From contig CAZTMT010000002.1 of NCBI GenBank assembly GCA_964615335.1, positions 1 through 64,000 on the forward strand: 64,000 nucleotides of DNA, read 5' to 3'. This stretch comes from HR10 sp964615335 (lineage in GTDB: Bacteria > Acidobacteriota > Blastocatellia > HR10). The notes beneath the pieces were generated by a model. The model was not told the DNA's origin. It saw nothing but the letters and a program-made list of their open reading frames with translations, and did not search any database. The position numbers and the translations under genes are program-made. Numbering within the stretch: position 1 is the first letter of the stretch; the number at the start of each line of letters is the position of its first letter. Of the stretch, positions 8,190 through 17,900 are shown in pieces.

Positions 8190-11080
8190 CGTCTGTAATT
8201 CACCTCGCCCAATGGCATCACCCGCACCACCTCATTCCCCCTAAAGTCTATCACCTTGACCGCGATGCGCTTGTGCTCGCCGGGCTCGAACGGGAACGAG
8301 ACGGTGCTGCGCATCTTGTCAAAGACTTCTTCGGGGATGGTGGCTTTGAGGGCGCGCTGGAGTTTGTCCCACGCGTCCGCGTCGCCGGGGAAGGAGGCCT
8401 GGCAGATGTGGAAGGTCATGCCGTCGTAGTCGGTGTCCAAAAACCACGCCGCCACGTCCTCCCCGCGGGTGCTGTGCACCTCGCCGGTGACCGGATCGTA
8501 GATGTCCACGCCCCGGAGTTCTACCTCGTAGGTCCCGTCCCCCCGCCGCCGGACGGCGACGTCGGGCTGGCCGAAGACGGTGAAGATCTGGCTTGCCCGC
8601 GTCGTCTTGAGGAGATCCCCCACCAGCACATCGGGGGCGATGTTGGCGAAATGCACCTGAAGCCCCGCAACCGGAACCTTCTGGATGAGCGCTTGCGCCT
8701 CGGGGTCGAAGGCGAAGCCCGCAAAGATGAGGATGTTGTAGCCGTTCATCCGAGCCGTTGGGATGGCTTCCTGGACTTGATGGGCGATGACGGGCCCGTG
8801 CTGCGGTCCGAAACTGATGGCGACGCGCAAGGTCTTGCCATTTTGTTGCGCTTCCGCCTCGGCGTGAAGGTAGCCCAAGTTCAGCGGGCGCAGATTTTGC
8901 AGTTCCATCTTCTTCCCGCCGGGGAAGAGGACGCCACCCTGTTGCTTGAGCAGGTTGATCATCGTCGTCAGGTAATCCCCGCCCCGATCGCTGATTCGAC
9001 TGCCAGCTTCGTCCGCCTGGGGGATCGGCGCCTGGGTTGGGTCTTCTACTGCCGGGACGGGGATCGCTTCCACCGTGAAGGGCCCCGACACCCGCACCAG
9101 GCTGCGGACAACCCTCGGACGGTCGTAAAGCTCCTCCGAGCACGCATTGCGCCGGATGCTCTCGTCGATCTCCGCCCGCTTTTTGCGCTTCAGCTCCCAG
9201 AAGCGGCGCAGGGCGGCCTTCGCCGCCTCCGGCCAATCCCCGGCGGGCACCGGGTCGGGCACTTCGTTCAGCGTCCAGCGGTGCCCTGTCTCCTGGTAGA
9301 TGACCTCCAGCAACCGCTCAGCTTCCTTTTGCGCTTCGGACTCAAGACTGTTGCGAGTCTCCCGCAATCGCCAGTATGCCTTCTGTGCCTTTTCGGGCCA
9401 GAGGGGATGGGGCACCTCGCGCGGTACCTCCCACTCCTTCCAGTTCTTGCCCAGCGCCTGATTGAGTTCCGCCAGCGCCCGCTCGATTTGCGGCTGATAC
9501 TTTTCAGCGATGGCGTCAATCTCGCTGTTCTTGGCGATGCTCTCCAGGGTGATGTGCGGGACGGTCTCGTAGAAAAAGCCGCCGGCGGGGCCGCGTTCGG
9601 GGTCTTTGAGTTCGTAGTAGTCAAACTTGGCGGTCATGAGCCTCTGGCGGGCGATGGCCAGGGCTACGCGGGAGGTGTCACATGTGATCCAGCGCCGGCC
9701 CCACTTCTCGGCGCAGTAGGCCGTGGTCCCCGAGCCGCAGGTGGGGTCGAAGACCAGGTCCCCGGGGTCGGTGGTCATGAGGATGCAGCGCTCCACGACT
9801 TTGCTGTTGGTCTGGACGGCGTAAACTTTCTCACCAGCATCAAAGCCCCATCTCGTATCGAGCCAGTTATTGTTAATAGGCGTTACAGGGAAGTCTTGAA
9901 GACGGCGTACATAAGAGAGGGAACGTAAGCGCCTAATAACACGCTCCGCGGCTACCAACCGCCGCAATCCTTCTTGGGAAGTTTTCCAGTGCTGGTTCCC
10001 ACCGATATCATAGACCTCCCCTTGGAATTCAAAGCGGAAGGTGCCAGAAAGCGTCGCACCTTGTGAAGTCAAAGCACTTGGGCGAAATGGATGCCAACCC
10101 TCAGGAATCAGTTTGGGGTTACGGAATTCTTCTGGCGTCATAGGCCGACGGATTTGACCGTCTGCTGATTCGAGGTATTTATATTCTTCGGCGAGATCTG
10201 AGCCCAGTTCCTTTGAAGCATACAACTGTCGATATTTGATCTGTGACTCATCTTTAGCATACCAGAGAAGGTAATCCGACACGGTTGAAAGTGTTTTCGT
10301 CTCGCCAAAGCCGCTGGTCTTTGCAAACGCCACTACCGCCACAAAATTCTCCCGCCCGAACACCTCATCCAGCAGGCACCGCACCAGGTGCAGGTTCTCG
10401 TCGTTGATCTGCACGAAGATGGAGCCCGACTCGTGCAAAAGTTCTCGGCACAAAAGCAGGCGGTCGCGCAGGTAGGTCAAATACGAGTGGATGCCGAGCT
10501 TCCAGGTGTCGCGGTAGGCTTTGATTTGTTCGGGTTCGTGGGTGAGGTCCTCGTCCTGATCCTTCACATCGCGTCGGTCAATGCAGGGCTGGAAGTTGCT
10601 GGCATACTTGATGCCGTAAGGCGGGTCTATATAGATCATCTGCACCTTGCCCGCCATGCCCTCCTTGACCAAAAAGGAGTTCATCACCAGGAGCGAATCG
10701 CCCAAAATCAGGCGGTTGGCCCAGCCGACCTCGTGCCGGTAGAACTCGATCTGCTGGTCGGCCGGAAGGGGCGTTTCGCCAAAGAGCTCGAGCTGGAGCG
10801 GCTGCGGTCGGCGCACGGCATCCAGGATGGCGCGCGTCGAAATGCGCTCGTGGATGTGCAGCGAGACCACGTCCACCTCAAAGCTGGTGTGCTCTGCCTT
10901 GCCCGCCCAGACGAGCTGCGGGTCCAGGTGAGGGTCGTAGGCATAGGAAGTCGTCTCCCGCTCTCGCACCTCGTAGGTGGGCGCGATCCCGGCCGGTGGG
11001 TTATTTCGGCGCCTCGCGTCCGTATGGCGGAAGTCTGCTGCTCGGCTGCTCGATTTCCTTCCCCTAGCCCTCTTTTTCAT
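8186..11080 (-). CDS. mod: Type III-like site-specific DNA methyltransferase (Mod)
   Basis: This 964-residue adenine-type methyltransferase is the modification subunit of the R-M system. The catalytic motif IV is YIDPPYGIKYA at about 150-160. The SAM-binding motif is FDPTCGSGTTAYC at about 444-456. This order (catalytic motif first, recognition domain in between, SAM motif after) is the beta class typical of type III Mod. The recognition region (about residues 250-410) is clearly lower in GC. The long C-terminal part (after about 470) is shared with large type III-like Mod proteins. It is first in the operon, has its own promoter at 11115-11144, and overlaps the next gene by 4 bases. Confidence 0.92.
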   Translation of the reverse strand: MKKRARGRKSSSRAADFRHTDARRRNNPPAGIAPTYEVRERETTSYAYDPHLDPQLVWAGKAEHTSFEVDVVSLHIHERISTRAILDAVRRPQPLQLELFGETPLPADQQIEFYRHEVGWANRLILGDSLLVMNSFLVKEGMAGKVQMIYIDPPYGIKYASNFQPCIDRRDVKDQDEDLTHEPEQIKAYRDTWKLGIHSYLTYLRDRLLLCRELLHESGSIFVQINDENLHLVRCLLDEVFGRENFVAVVAFAKTSGFGETKTLSTVSDYLLWYAKDESQIKYRQLYASKELGSDLAEEYKYLESADGQIRRPMTPEEFRNPKLIPEGWHPFRPSALTSQGATLSGTFRFEFQGEVYDIGGNQHWKTSQEGLRRLVAAERVIRRLRSLSYVRRLQDFPVTPINNNWLDTRWGFDAGEKVYAVQTNSKVVERCILMTTDPGDLVFDPTCGSGTTAYCAEKWGRRWITCDTSRVALAIARQRLMTAKFDYYELKDPERGPAGGFFYETVPHITLESIAKNSEIDAIAEKYQPQIERALAELNQALGKNWKEWEVPREVPHPLWPEKAQKAYWRLRETRNSLESEAQKEAERLLEVIYQETGHRWTLNEVPDPVPAGDWPEAAKAALRRFWELKRKKRAEIDESIRRNACSEELYDRPRVVRSLVRVSGPFTVEAIPVPAVEDPTQAPIPQADEAGSRISDRGGDYLTTMINLLKQQGGVLFPGGKKMELQNLRPLNLGYLHAEAEAQQNGKTLRVAISFGPQHGPVIAHQVQEAIPTARMNGYNILIFAGFAFDPEAQALIQKVPVAGLQVHFANIAPDVLVGDLLKTTRASQIFTVFGQPDVAVRRRGDGTYEVELRGVDIYDPVTGEVHSTRGEDVAAWFLDTDYDGMTFHICQASFPGDADAWDKLQRALKATIPEEVFDKMRSTVSFPFEPGEHKRIAVKVIDFRGNEVVRVMPLGEVNYRR
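9850..10330 (-). other. Low-GC target-recognition segment inside mod
   Basis: By eye, the bases coding for about residues 250-410, between the DPPY and SAM motifs, are much richer in A/T than the flanks; the 10141-10260 stretch looks about 45% GC against about 60% nearby. In beta-class methyltransferases this interval carries the DNA recognition domain. A composition step exactly there fits domain replacement by recombination. Confidence 0.55.
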
Positions 11081-11114
11081 CCAGCCAATATGGACCTTTT
11101 GAACTTGTGCAGTT

Positions 11115-11144
11115 AGTATATCACCGTGACCCCTTGCCTGTCAA
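11115..11144 (-). promoter_or_regulatory. Promoter of the restriction-modification operon
   Basis: On the minus strand TTGACA (11139-11144), 18 bases, TATACT (11115-11120). This is the closest match to consensus in the window. Transcription would begin near 11108, about 28 bases before the mod ATG at 11080. Confidence 0.7.
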
Positions 11145-11347
11145 GCTCTCTTTGGTTCTGGAGCACCTCGCGCCGAGATCACCCGGGGCTGGTTGGGTTG
11201 GACCGGATCTCCACTGGCGCGGGCTCTCCCCCCAAAACTTCCGAGAGAACCCCCCGCTTGGACCGTGGAGACGATCTCTTAGCTCATCACAGACGCCGGA
11301 TCCCCCTCGCTTCGACCCGATGAGCCGAACCTTCTCTGGCTTTCGGC
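11145..11347. other. Intergenic region between the R-M operon and the copper island
   Basis: The gap between mod (start 11080) and the Cys-rich gene (start 11390) holds two divergent promoters at its ends. Between them no convincing gene or RNA is visible; open frames crossing it lack ribosome sites and recognisable products. A metal-responsive operator would be expected here, but none is identifiable. Confidence 0.4.
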
Positions 11348-11377
11348 TTGACGCTCCGGGGAAGACAATAGTACAAT
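11348..11377 (+). promoter_or_regulatory. Promoter of the copper/heavy-metal efflux operon
   Basis: TTGACG (11348-11353), 18 bases, TACAAT (11372-11377). The first gene starts at 11390, leaving a leader of only about 5-6 bases and no ribosome-binding sequence. Confidence 0.55.
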
Positions 11378-11389
11378 CACTCCCTTGCG

Positions 11390-11815
11390 ATGAGACGCCG
11401 AATCCTCATCGGGGTTCTCCTTCTTGTGACCGGCAGCGGGCTGGGGCAGGCGATGATGCTCTGCGCGCGCTCCCTCTGCCCGAGCTGGACGGCGGCCTGC
11501 TGTTGTCATCGAGCGGAGCGCAGCGCGGAGGCTCGCCTGGTGCGCTCGATGGCGTGTGAGGATCACGGCGTCGCTGCGGAGAGGCCTCGGTGGAGCGTTG
11601 GAGCACGCCCTTGCTGCATCCTCTCGCCGGACTCTTCGAGACTTCCACGTGAGGCTTCGTCTCCGCTCCTGAAGCCTCTCCCTTCGGAGGAGTCCTGGAG
11701 TCCAGGGGGAAACCTCTGGGGAACTGCTCCTTTACGAGGAAGCCCCACTTCCGGTTCGGAATCTCTCTTGTCGGAGCCCCCTCTTTACCTGCGTTTGGCG
11801 ACCTTGCGCATTTAG
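11390..11815 (+). CDS. Cys-rich secreted hypothetical protein heading the metal efflux operon
   Basis: This 141-residue protein has no recognised family. It begins with a charged tip and hydrophobic stretch (RRRILIGVLLLVTGSG) that looks like a signal peptide. A Cys cluster follows (CARSLCPSW, then ACCCH), then MACEDH and a CC pair near residue 75. These Cys and His residues could bind metal ions in the periplasm, which fits its place directly before CusC, but this is inference. The second half is low-complexity Pro/Ser/Leu. It has no ribosome-binding site, and the promoter lies 12 bases upstream, suggesting a leaderless message. Confidence 0.6.
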   Translation: MRRRILIGVLLLVTGSGLGQAMMLCARSLCPSWTAACCCHRAERSAEARLVRSMACEDHGVAAERPRWSVGARPCCILSPDSSRLPREASSPLLKPLPSEESWSPGGNLWGTAPLRGSPTSGSESLLSEPPLYLRLATLRI

Positions 11816-11950
11816 TCTCTCCTGCATCGTCGGCGGATGAATCGGGATGAGCGCTCGCCGTGTGAGGGCGCATCATCTGATGTCCCACCTCCAGCGATCG
11901 CGTGTGAGAGAGCGAGCGCATCACACCGTTTCCCATGCGGAGGTGAGATC

Positions 11951-13384
11951 ATGCCAGGACACGACGATGCAGCGGGAAGGTCCTGTGAGAATCCCAGAGG
12001 CGCCTTCGGGCGACAAGGGACCGTCCTGATCCTCCTGGGGATTCTCGCGAGCTTCTCTGTTCCCTCTTCCTGGGGTCAGCAGGTCGAGCCGCGTGCAGAC
12101 GTGCGGAGCGATCTCGCCCGAACTTCCCAGGATCTTGTGAAGGCGCGCCCGGGGGTGTTCCCGGCCGGTGGGGGAGAGCCTCCTGAGAGATCGGACGTTC
12201 AATCAGTGGTCACTCTGGATGAGCTGATCGCCGAGGCCCTGAGGCGAAATCCGGAGATCTTGGCCGCGCGACGGCAGTACGATATGAAGCGCGCGCGCAT
12301 TCCGCAGATGACCGCTCCTCCGGAGCCGATGCTCTCGGTGGCTTCGATGGGGAATCTCCTGCCGTTCTCGGTTCAGGTCGGAGATCCTTCCAGCGCCCGA
12401 ATGATCAGCTTCTCGCAGGATATTCCTTTTCCGGGAAAACTCTCGCTTCAGGGGAAGGCAGCCGCCATGGAAGCCGAGGCCGAACGGTGGAACTACGAAG
12501 CGACCTGGCGCCGGGTGATCTCCGACCTGAAGGTTGCCTATTACGACCTCTACTTCGTGGACAAATCCATTGAGATCATCACGCGGGTCAAGGACCTGCT
12601 CGGGCAGTTCCTCAAGATCGCCGAAGCGCGCTATCAGGTGGGGAAGGCGGCGCAGCAAGATGTCCTCAAGGCCCAGACGGAGATCTCGATCCTGCTGGAG
12701 AGGCTGACTCTTCTAGAGCAGCAGCGGGCGCGCTTGGTCGCCCTCATCAATGCGATTCTGGACCGCCCGCCGGAGACGCCCCTGGGACGAGTTGGGGAGG
12801 TGAAGAAAGGCGAGCTGCCTTATTCGCTGGATGAGTTGTACCGGATGGCCGTCACTCAGTATCCCGGCCTCAAACGCCAGGAGCGGCTCCTGGATCGCAC
12901 AGCCTACGCTCTCGCTTTGGCCCGGAAGGAGTTCTATCCGGATTTCGCCGTCGGCTTTCAATATTTCCAACGCCCCCGCATGCCGGAGATGTGGGGGGTC
13001 AGCTTCAGCGTGAAGCTACCTCTGTACTTCTGGAAGAAGCAGCGACCGGCGCTCGAAGAAGCCGCCGCCCAGTGGGCTCAAGCGCGACATGAGCATGAGG
13101 GGATTCGGGCGCAGCTCTTCTTCCGCATCAAGGATTTCTATCTCATGGCGACGACGGCCAATCAGCTCCTTCGCCTCTATGAAGAAGGTATCATCCCGCA
13201 AGCGACCTTGACGCTGGAGTCCTCGGTCGCGTCGTATCAGGTGGGGGCTGTGGATTTCCTGACGCTGCTGACGAATCTCATCACCGTGCTCAACTACGAA
13301 CTGAACTATCACGAGCAATTGGTCACTTTTCAGAAATCGCTCGCCCAACTGGAGCCGCTCATCGCGAGAGAGCTGGTGCGATAG
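11951..13384 (+). CDS. cusC: Outer-membrane efflux protein (TolC/CusC family)
   Basis: This 477-residue protein is the outer-membrane channel of the tripartite metal efflux pump. After a signal sequence (TVLILLGILASFSVPSSWGQ) comes the TolC-type coiled-coil repeat: TLDELIAEALRRNPEILAA in the first half and YRMAVTQYPGLKRQERLLD in the second. The ATG at 11951 is preferred because GGAGGTGAG lies 5 bases upstream; the frame is open from 11837 but that leader is not conserved-looking. It is followed by the adaptor CusB after 60 bases. The substrate, copper or a related divalent metal, is inferred from the adjacent HME-type CusA. Confidence 0.9.
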   Translation: MPGHDDAAGRSCENPRGAFGRQGTVLILLGILASFSVPSSWGQQVEPRADVRSDLARTSQDLVKARPGVFPAGGGEPPERSDVQSVVTLDELIAEALRRNPEILAARRQYDMKRARIPQMTAPPEPMLSVASMGNLLPFSVQVGDPSSARMISFSQDIPFPGKLSLQGKAAAMEAEAERWNYEATWRRVISDLKVAYYDLYFVDKSIEIITRVKDLLGQFLKIAEARYQVGKAAQQDVLKAQTEISILLERLTLLEQQRARLVALINAILDRPPETPLGRVGEVKKGELPYSLDELYRMAVTQYPGLKRQERLLDRTAYALALARKEFYPDFAVGFQYFQRPRMPEMWGVSFSVKLPLYFWKKQRPALEEAAAQWAQARHEHEGIRAQLFFRIKDFYLMATTANQLLRLYEEGIIPQATLTLESSVASYQVGAVDFLTLLTNLITVLNYELNYHEQLVTFQKSLAQLEPLIARELVR

Positions 13385-13444
13385 GCCCGGAGACTTCGCG
13401 CGAAGTCCCGAGGGGATGACGCTCTGTAGAGCAGGGAGGACACG

Positions 13445-14947
13445 ATGGAGCGAAAGACATCAACTCATCATGCGCCAGAAGAAAAGGGCCCGCTCGAGGT
13501 CCTTTGGGAAGCTCACGCCCTTGCGGACGGCCGCGACCGTGATGTCCCATCGGAGGGCGCAGGTCCGGAACCTCACGAAGCGGCTGGAGGAAAACGCGCG
13601 CGCTCGCGCCGTTTCTGGATCGGTGGGCTTCTGATACTGGCTCTCATCGGGGCCGGACTGGGCTACTGGTATCGCTTCCATCCGGCGCGGTCGGGAGGAG
13701 ATCATCGGGAGGCCGCGCAAGCGGTCTATTACTGCCCGATGCATCCCGAATACACCTCCGATCGGCCCGGAGAATGTCCCATCTGCGGCATGACGCTCGT
13801 GAAACGAGAAGAGCCGCAGCCCGATCAGGCGGAGGCGCACCCGGAAGCATTCCCGCCGGGGACGGTGCGGATTGATCCTCGTAAGCAGCAGCTCATCGGG
13901 ATCGCTGTGGGAGAGGTCACCTTCGGACCGGTCACCCACACAATCCGCACTGTGGGCAAGGTCACCTACGATGAGACGAAGATCGCGCGCGTGCATGCGA
14001 AGATCGAGGGATGGATCGAGAAGGTCCATGTGGATTTTGTCGGGAAGTTCGTTCGCAAAGGGCAGCCGCTTCTGGAGATCTATAGCCCCGAGCTTGTGGC
14101 CACGCAGCAGGAGCTTCTGCTCGCACTTCGCGCGAAAGAATTATTGGGGCGCAGTTCCCATCGAGATGTCGCTTCCGGAGCGGCTTCGCTCTACGAAGCG
14201 AGCCGAAAACGGTTGGAATTCTGGGACATTCCGGAAGAAGAGATCCAGCGCATTCAGCGCCGCGGCGAGCCCTTGCGCACGCTCACGCTCTATGCCCCGG
14301 TGAGCGGATATGTCCTGGCGCGAAACGCCTTCGAGCGCCAGCGCGTGACGCCGGAGACGGAGCTGTACACGATCGCCGATCTTTCGACCGTATGGGTCCT
14401 GGTGGACATCTACGAGTACGAGGCCCCGATGGTCCGGCTCGGTCAGAAGGCGACGATGACTCTGCCTTATTTCCCCGGCGAGGTCTTTCACGGTCGCGTC
14501 GTCTACATCTATCCGCAGTTGGACAACACGACGCGCACCTTGAAAGTCCGTCTGGAATTTCCCAATCCGGGGCTCCGACTGAAGCCAGACATGTATGCCG
14601 ATGTCCAGTTGCAGATCTCTTACGGTCAGCAGCTCTCGGTCCCTGAGGAAGCCGTCCTGGATTCCGGCACCGAGCAGATCGTCTTCGTCGCTCACGAGGG
14701 GGGATATTTCGAGCCGCGTCGCGTTCGTGTGGGTCCGAAGGTCGCGAACCGCTACATCATCCTGAGCGGATTGAAGCCGGGGGAGCGCATCGTCACATCG
14801 GGGAACTTCCTGGTGGACTCCGAGAGTCGCCTCAAGTCGGCCCTCACAGGCATGCAGGGAATGGGGCGTGAGCCGGAGGGGAGACAAGAGCCAGCTCCCT
14901 CCACGGAGCGAGCGCCCCGGAAGCAGCCTTCAGGGCATCGCCACTGA
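13445..14947 (+). CDS. cusB: RND efflux periplasmic adaptor (CusB family) with heavy-metal-binding domain
   Basis: This 500-residue membrane-fusion protein links CusA to CusC. A transmembrane anchor lies at about 57-75 (FWIGGLLILALIGAGLGYW). Next is a 'heavy metal binding' domain, YYCPMHPEYTSDRPGECPIC at about 95-114, ending CGM. The adaptor barrel and lipoyl-like hairpin follow (IEGWIEKVHVDFVGKFVRKG). The C-terminus is rich in Met and His (TGMQGMG, GHRH), as in metal-handling adaptors. The start at 13445 has GGGAGGA just upstream. The same CPMHP...CPICGM domain occurs in the P-type ATPase of this island, tying the two systems to the same metal. Confidence 0.93.
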   Translation: MERKTSTHHAPEEKGPLEVLWEAHALADGRDRDVPSEGAGPEPHEAAGGKRARSRRFWIGGLLILALIGAGLGYWYRFHPARSGGDHREAAQAVYYCPMHPEYTSDRPGECPICGMTLVKREEPQPDQAEAHPEAFPPGTVRIDPRKQQLIGIAVGEVTFGPVTHTIRTVGKVTYDETKIARVHAKIEGWIEKVHVDFVGKFVRKGQPLLEIYSPELVATQQELLLALRAKELLGRSSHRDVASGAASLYEASRKRLEFWDIPEEEIQRIQRRGEPLRTLTLYAPVSGYVLARNAFERQRVTPETELYTIADLSTVWVLVDIYEYEAPMVRLGQKATMTLPYFPGEVFHGRVVYIYPQLDNTTRTLKVRLEFPNPGLRLKPDMYADVQLQISYGQQLSVPEEAVLDSGTEQIVFVAHEGGYFEPRRVRVGPKVANRYIILSGLKPGERIVTSGNFLVDSESRLKSALTGMQGMGREPEGRQEPAPSTERAPRKQPSGHRH

Positions 14948-14985
14948 GCGGATCTCTTGGGCGCCAGGGGTGAGGGGAGAGCGTC

Positions 14986-17900
14986 ATGATCAACCGAATC
15001 ATCGAATTCTGCGCCCACAATAGGTTCCTCGTCTTTCTGTTGGTCGGGGTGAGCCTGCTCATTGGCCTCTACTGTATGAGGAACATTACGCTCGACGCCA
15101 TCCCGGATCTCTCGGACACGCAGGTGATCATCTACTCGCGATGGGATCGCAGCCCGGACATCATCGAGGATCAGGTCACGTATCCGATCGTCACGGCGCT
15201 TTTGGGATTGCCTCGCGTGCGGGATATTCGTGGCTTTTCGGACTTCGGCTACTCCTACGTCTACGTCATCTTCGAGGATGGGACGGATCTCTACTGGGCG
15301 CGCTCGCGGACGTTGGAGTACTTGAGCAGCATCCTGCCGAGACTGCCCGAAGGCGTGCAGGTGGAGCTGGCCAAGGATGCGACGGCCGTCGGATGGGTCT
15401 TTCAGTACGCTCTGGTGGACAGGACAGGACGACGCAGTTTGGCCGAGCTGCGTTCGATTCAAGATTGGTATCTCCGCTATGAGCTGCAATCGGTTCCGGG
15501 CGTGGCCGAGGTTGCTCCGGTGGGAGGCTTCGTCCGCCAGTATCAGGTGAATCTCGATCCCAACACGCTGCTCGCTTATGGGATCCCTCTGGAACGGGTC
15601 ATCGAAGCGATCCGTCAGGGGAACAACGACGTCGGCGGACGGCTGATCGAATTCTCCGGGCGGGAGTACATGGTGCGAGGGCGGGGATATATCCGCTCCG
15701 TGCGCGACGTGGAGAACATCGTCGTGGGCACCAATCCCGAGACGGGGACGCCCATCCTCGTGAAGCATCTGGGACGTGTCGCTTTGGGTCCGGATATTCG
15801 GCGGGGCCTGGCGGAGCTGGATGGCGAGGGGGAGGTCGTCGGCGCCGTCGTGCTCATGCGCTATGGGGAGAACGCCCTCCGGGTGATCGAACGGGTGAAG
15901 GCTCGCCTGGCCGAGATCGAGCGCACTCTCCCCGAGGGGGTACAGATCGTCACGACCTATGACCGCTCGGATCTGATTCTCCGCTCCATCCAGACCCTGA
16001 AGCGGACGCTTGTGGAAGAGCTGGCGATCGTGAGCCTGGTCATCCTTGTTTTCCTCTGGCATATCCCGAGTGCCCTCATCCCGATCCTCACGATCCCGAC
16101 GGCGGTGATCCTCTCCTTCATCCCCATGTATGCGATGAAGATCACGGCCAACATCATGTCGCTCGGAGGGATCGCCATCGCCATTGGGGCCATGGTGGAT
16201 GCGGCCATCGTCGTCGTTGAGCAGACGCATAAGAAGCTCGAGCACTGGGAAGCCGAGGGGCGTCCGGGGGATTTTCGAGACGTCGTCATCGCCGCCGTCA
16301 AGGAGGTCGGCGGACCGAGCTTTTTCGCTCTGCTGGTGATCGCTGTCTCCTTCATGCCGATCTTCGCGCTGGAGGCGCAAGAGGGGCGGCTCTTCAAGCC
16401 GCTCGCCTTCACGAAGAATTTCTCCATGGCCATTGCGGCCGTGCTGGCCATCACGCTCGATCCGGCCATTCGGCTCCTTTTCACGCACGCTCGCGAGTTC
16501 GTCTTTCGCCCGGTGTGGCTGTGTCGGCTGGTCAATGCGATCCTGGTGGGCAAGATTCACAGCGAGGAGAAGCATCCGATCAGTCGCCCGTTGATGCGGC
16601 TCTACGAGCCCGTCGTGCATTTCGTCCTGCGCCACCCTTACGCGACGATCGCAAGTGCCCTGCTTGTCGTAGCGCTCACGGTGCCCGTTTACTTCCGGCT
16701 CGGTTCGGAGTTCATGCCTCCTCTGGATGAGGGAGTTCTCCTCTACATGCCGACGACACTGCCGGGCATCTCGGTGACCGAAGCGTCGCGACTCCTTCAG
16801 GTGCAGGATAAGATCCTGAAGTCGTTTCCCGAAGTGGAGCGCGTCTTCGGGAAGGTCGGTCGGGCGGAGACGGCTACAGATCCCGCTCCGTTCTCCATGG
16901 TGGAGACCGTCGTCGTGCTCAAGCCGCCCGAGCAGTGGCCGAAGATCCCCCGGTGGTATTCCAACTGGGCCCCGGAGTGGTTGCAGAGGATCTTGCGGCA
17001 CTTCTGGCCCGATCGCAAAAGCACGGAGGAGTTGATCTACGGTCCGGGCGGACTGGATGAAGCCCTGCGCCTTCCGGGCACGGTCAACGCCTGGACGATG
17101 CCGATCAAGGCGCGCATTGACATGCTCACGACCGGCGTGCGCACGCCCGTTGGAATCAAGATCCTCGGTTCGGATCTGGCGACGATCGAACAGATCGGCC
17201 AGCAGATCGAGCGCGCGCTCCGGGACGTCCCCGGAACGACGAGCGTCTTCGCCGAGCGCACCTCGGGCGGCTACTTCCTGGACTTCGCCCTCAAGCGCGA
17301 GGAGCTGGCGCGCTACGGTCTGACCATCGGTCAGGCGCAGATGGTCATCATGTCGGCCATCGGGGGAGAGAACATCACCATGACCGTCGAAGGGCGCGAA
17401 CGCTATCCGGTCAACGTCCGCTATCTGCGCGATTATCGAAGCACGCTCGAGCGGTTGAGCCGCGTCCTGGTTCCCACCCCCACGGGAGCGCAGATCCCCA
17501 TCGCCCAGATCGCCGACATTCGGCTCGTCTACGGTCCCGGGATGATTCGGAACGAAAACGGGCGGCTGAGCGGCTACGTGTATGTGGACGTCTCCGGACG
17601 CGATGTCGGCGGATACGTGGAGGAAGCTAAACGCGTCGTTCGGGAGAAGGTCTCGCTGCCGCCTGGGTACACACTGGTCTGGAGCGGTCAGTACGAGTAT
17701 ATGCAACGGGTGAAGGAGCGGCTCTCGATCGTGGTCCCGATCACGCTCTTCATCATCTTCCTCCTGCTTTATTTCAACACCGGCTCGACGGCCAAGACGC
17801 TCATCATCTTCCTGGCTGTGCCCTTCTCGGCGGTCGGAGCGATCTGGTTGCTCTATCTTCTCGATTACAACCTGAGCATCGCCGTGTGGGTGGGATTGAT

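Noticed and set aside
11107..11559. 150-codon plus-strand frame starting in the R-M/copper intergenic region
   Set aside because: No ribosome site, overlaps both the promoter and the better-supported signal-peptide frame at 11390.
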